A DNA stretch of 64,000 nt. Source: Verrucomicrobia bacterium Tous-C9LFEB. GTDB taxonomy: Bacteria; Verrucomicrobiota; Verrucomicrobiia; Methylacidiphilales; UBA1321. The stretch is taken from positions 61,345 through 125,344 of the forward strand of contig NEUU01000012.1 of the NCBI GenBank assembly GCA_002304345.1, written 5' to 3'. The notes beneath the pieces are model-generated. The model was not told the origin of the DNA and did no database searches. It was given only the letters and a program-made list of their open reading frames with translations. Position numbers and translations under genes: made by a program. Below are positions 62,895 through 64,000 of the stretch, in pieces. How positions within the stretch are numbered: position 1 is the first letter of the stretch; every line of letters begins with the position of its first letter.

Positions 62895-63034
62895 TCGACA
62901 AGCTCAGGATGACGAATTGAGGAAATAACCTCAACTGGTAACGAGGAGTTCTGTTGAGATGAGAAGCTTACCCAAAACATTACTTTCATTCCACGTCATC
63001 CTGAGCTTGTCGAAGGATCAATTGGGAAGGTTTT
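62895..63034. mobile_element. MITE-like element, copy 2 (left end interrupted)
   Basis: The right half matches copy 1 (AACATTACTTTCATTCCACG, then GTCATCCTGAGCTTGTCGAA). The left terminal repeat begins at TCGACAAGCTCAGGATGAC. The same terminal sequence also occurs at 62801-62826, with the CCAGCGTGACGCTGG palindrome between, as if a short repeat had inserted into the left end. Confidence 0.65.
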
Positions 63035-63072
63035 GAAAGTTGAAATACGCGGCCAACTCAATCGAAAAGGGT

Positions 63073-63195
63073 TTAGCGATCACGATACCACCAATGCCCG
63101 CGCCCCTCCTCAAACCGGAGGAGTCTCAGCATCGTGTGCGCGTGAAATCCACCTTTCCCCAATCCAAAGCAGGACTGCAACAGCTTCTTGATCAT
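63073..63195 (-). pseudogene. Short ORF or gene remnant sharing upstream sequence with the next gene
   Basis: From ATG 63195 the frame reads MIKKLLQSCFGLGKGGFHAH and ends after 40 residues. In another frame GIGGIVIAKPFSIELAAY continues, so a frameshift is possible. The 77 bases 63182-63258 match the same part of the following gene (63733-63809). It is probably the remnant of a related or recombined gene; product unlikely to be functional. Confidence 0.35.
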
Positions 63196-63258
63196 AAGCG
63201 AACCTCTCCCGGTTACTTCCAAGGTTGATCCGGTTCCCACCCCGTTTCAAGCAGGCAA
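63182..63258. repeat. 77-bp direct repeat, copy 1
   Basis: Starts AGCTTCTTGATCATAAGCGA and ends TTTCAAGCAGGCAA. It equals 63733-63809 with three differences at a spacing of 551 bases. It includes the ribosome site and first codons (minus strand) of both ORFs. Confidence 0.8.
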
Positions 63259-63284
63259 TCATCCGAGGGTCGAACGACCTCAGT

Positions 63285-63746
63285 CTACTCCATCTTCGGC
63301 TCGATCACCCTGCCATTCATCAGAACCAAAATCAGGATGGAATTCAGCGGAATTTCGCCGGACTGTATTTTACTCAGATCAAAGTTCTCGTTTCGGTAAC
63401 TGACTTCGTAACACCAGACATTTTGAGTGCGGAGATAATTAATCGAAATGCTTTCCAGCACATAGTCGGCAAACTTTTTCTTCGCCAACTGCATGGCTTT
63501 CTCCCGAGCCAGACTCTCCGCCTTCTTCGCCGAGAGCGGAGGATTTTCGGTCCCCTCCCACTTCGGCGACTCTTTGAGATCACTCGCTTTGATCGTGGAG
63601 ACGTACACCTTTCCATCGACATAACTTTTCGCCAACAGCAGGTAATCCGAACCGAACTGCATTATATGACTTAAGCGATTCGTATCCTCCGCCTCCGCGC
63701 CCAAAACTCCCAAACAAAGGCAGACAATTATTAGCTTCTTGATCAT
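63285..63746 (-). CDS. Small exported protein, unknown family
   Basis: A 153-residue protein with a signal peptide (KKLIIVCLCLGVLGAEAE). A body of mixed charge follows (SLAREKAMQLAKKKFADYVL, TQNVWCYEVSYRNENFDLSK), ending LILVLMNGRVIEPKME. The ATG at 63746 has GGGAGAAG eight bases upstream, so I prefer it to 63791. I do not recognise a family. The upstream region is duplicated at 63182. It is the last complete gene of the window. Confidence 0.7.
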   Translation of the reverse strand: MIKKLIIVCLCLGVLGAEAEDTNRLSHIMQFGSDYLLLAKSYVDGKVYVSTIKASDLKESPKWEGTENPPLSAKKAESLAREKAMQLAKKKFADYVLESISINYLRTQNVWCYEVSYRNENFDLSKIQSGEIPLNSILILVLMNGRVIEPKME

Positions 63747-63809
63747 AAGCGAACTTCTCCCGGTTACATCCAAGGTTGATCCGGTTCCCACTCCGTTTCA
63801 AGCAGGCAA
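63733..63809. repeat. 77-bp direct repeat, copy 2
   Basis: Partner of 63182-63258. It covers the start codon, ribosome site and upstream region of the 153-residue gene. Confidence 0.8.
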
Positions 63810-63841
63810 ACGCATTAAAATGTCGATTAGGAATGAACACT

Positions 63842-63861
63842 CCCCGTAGCAAGCTACGGGG
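63842..63861. repeat. Short perfect palindrome
   Basis: CCCCGTAGC and GCTACGGGG are 9-base arms around AA. It lies between the last gene and element copy D. Confidence 0.6.
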
Positions 63862-63895
63862 TATCTGGACAATCTCATATCCCATGCCAAGGCTT

Positions 63896-64000
63896 CACAC
63901 ACCCCGGCGCTCACGCGCCACCCCTCTTGATAGAGCAACTGTCTTGGTGGATTATTTTTCAGGTCTGAGGGAGAGGAGGGATTTTCACGAGAGAGTTGAG
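63896..64000. repeat. Palindromic element family, copy D (cut by window edge)
   Basis: CACACACCCCGGCGCTCACG, then CGCCACCCCTCTTGATAGAG match the left arm of copies A and B. The rest differs and runs off the right edge, so the right arm is not visible. Confidence 0.65.

Larger units (their letters stand above)
62676..63072. other. Repeat-rich intergenic region
   Basis: Contains GTCCGCAGATTACACCGAT (like 61111), CAAACCGATCCTTCGACAAG (62801) and the palindrome CCAGCGTGACGCTGGACC (62829-62846), then MITE copy 2. The AT-rich start (TATGATTGAAGTCAATCATA, a perfect 20-base palindrome at 62702-62721) lies just upstream of the dehydrogenase and could be its operator. Confidence 0.55.

Overview
The window looks like a chromosomal segment of a Gram-negative bacterium of the Verrucomicrobiota or a close relative (inference, not proven). 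Pointers are an exosortase with PEP-CTERM substrates, a prepilin-like protein with the H-X9-DG signature typical of the Planctomycetes-Verrucomicrobia group, LPS-related genes (lptF/G family, gmhA, a PagL-like barrel), a fused cobA-hemD in a ccsA-hemA-hemC operon, and fairly high GC. No rRNA, tRNA or CRISPR array was recognised.

Region 1 (1-17.9 kb) is a sugar island. Reading leftwards from pseC at 16757, tightly packed and often overlapping minus-strand genes encode pseC, pseF, a pseG-pseH fusion and pseI (pseudaminic acid), then hisH-like, hisF-like and an N-acetyl-sugar amidotransferase (amidino decoration), a WcbI-like protein, then legG, a Gfo/Idh/MocA oxidoreductase, legF, a ptmA-like SDR, legI, a legH-like acetyltransferase, legB and legC (legionaminic acid), ending in a gene cut by the left edge. 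pseB is divergent at 16831. Together these give every named enzyme step of two CMP-nonulosonic acid routes. Downstream of pseB lies a luxE/luxC-type fatty-acid reductase pair without luciferase.

Region 2 (20-30.4 kb) is envelope biology: a glycosyltransferase-PHP fusion, a PagL-like outer-membrane barrel, exosortase plus EpsI, a lipoprotein of the SAM hydroxide adenosyltransferase family, an AraC regulator, a pilin-like protein and two tandem PEP-CTERM proteins whose upstream regions are duplicated too.

Region 3 (30.5-48.4 kb) is mostly housekeeping: cydDC with an overlapping 55-residue membrane ORF, small membrane proteins, sufT, yqeY, ccsA-hemA-hemC-cobA/hemD, a TPR protein, a small winged-helix-like protein, a large SNF2 helicase, an alpha/beta hydrolase and a WalJ-like metallohydrolase.

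Region 4 (48.5-64 kb) holds rpoN, the translation block rpsB-tsf / pyrH-frr split by divergent mntR and mntH, a peroxiredoxin, an lptF/lptG permease, gmhA, a polysaccharide-deacetylase-like protein lacking its metal ligands, and a zinc alcohol dehydrogenase whose N-terminus resembles a microcompartment targeting peptide.

Intergenic DNA is unusually rich in palindromes: a family of about 115-135 bp inverted-repeat elements (26171, 39605, 46338, 63896), two paralogous five-hairpin cascades (36636-36791 and 53930-54182), a short GCAGGGCTGAGCCCTGC-type repeat that supplies stop codons, and MITE-like elements on both sides of the alcohol dehydrogenase gene. Start codons were adjusted where a ribosome site, family length or overlap favoured an internal codon; no database search was possible.
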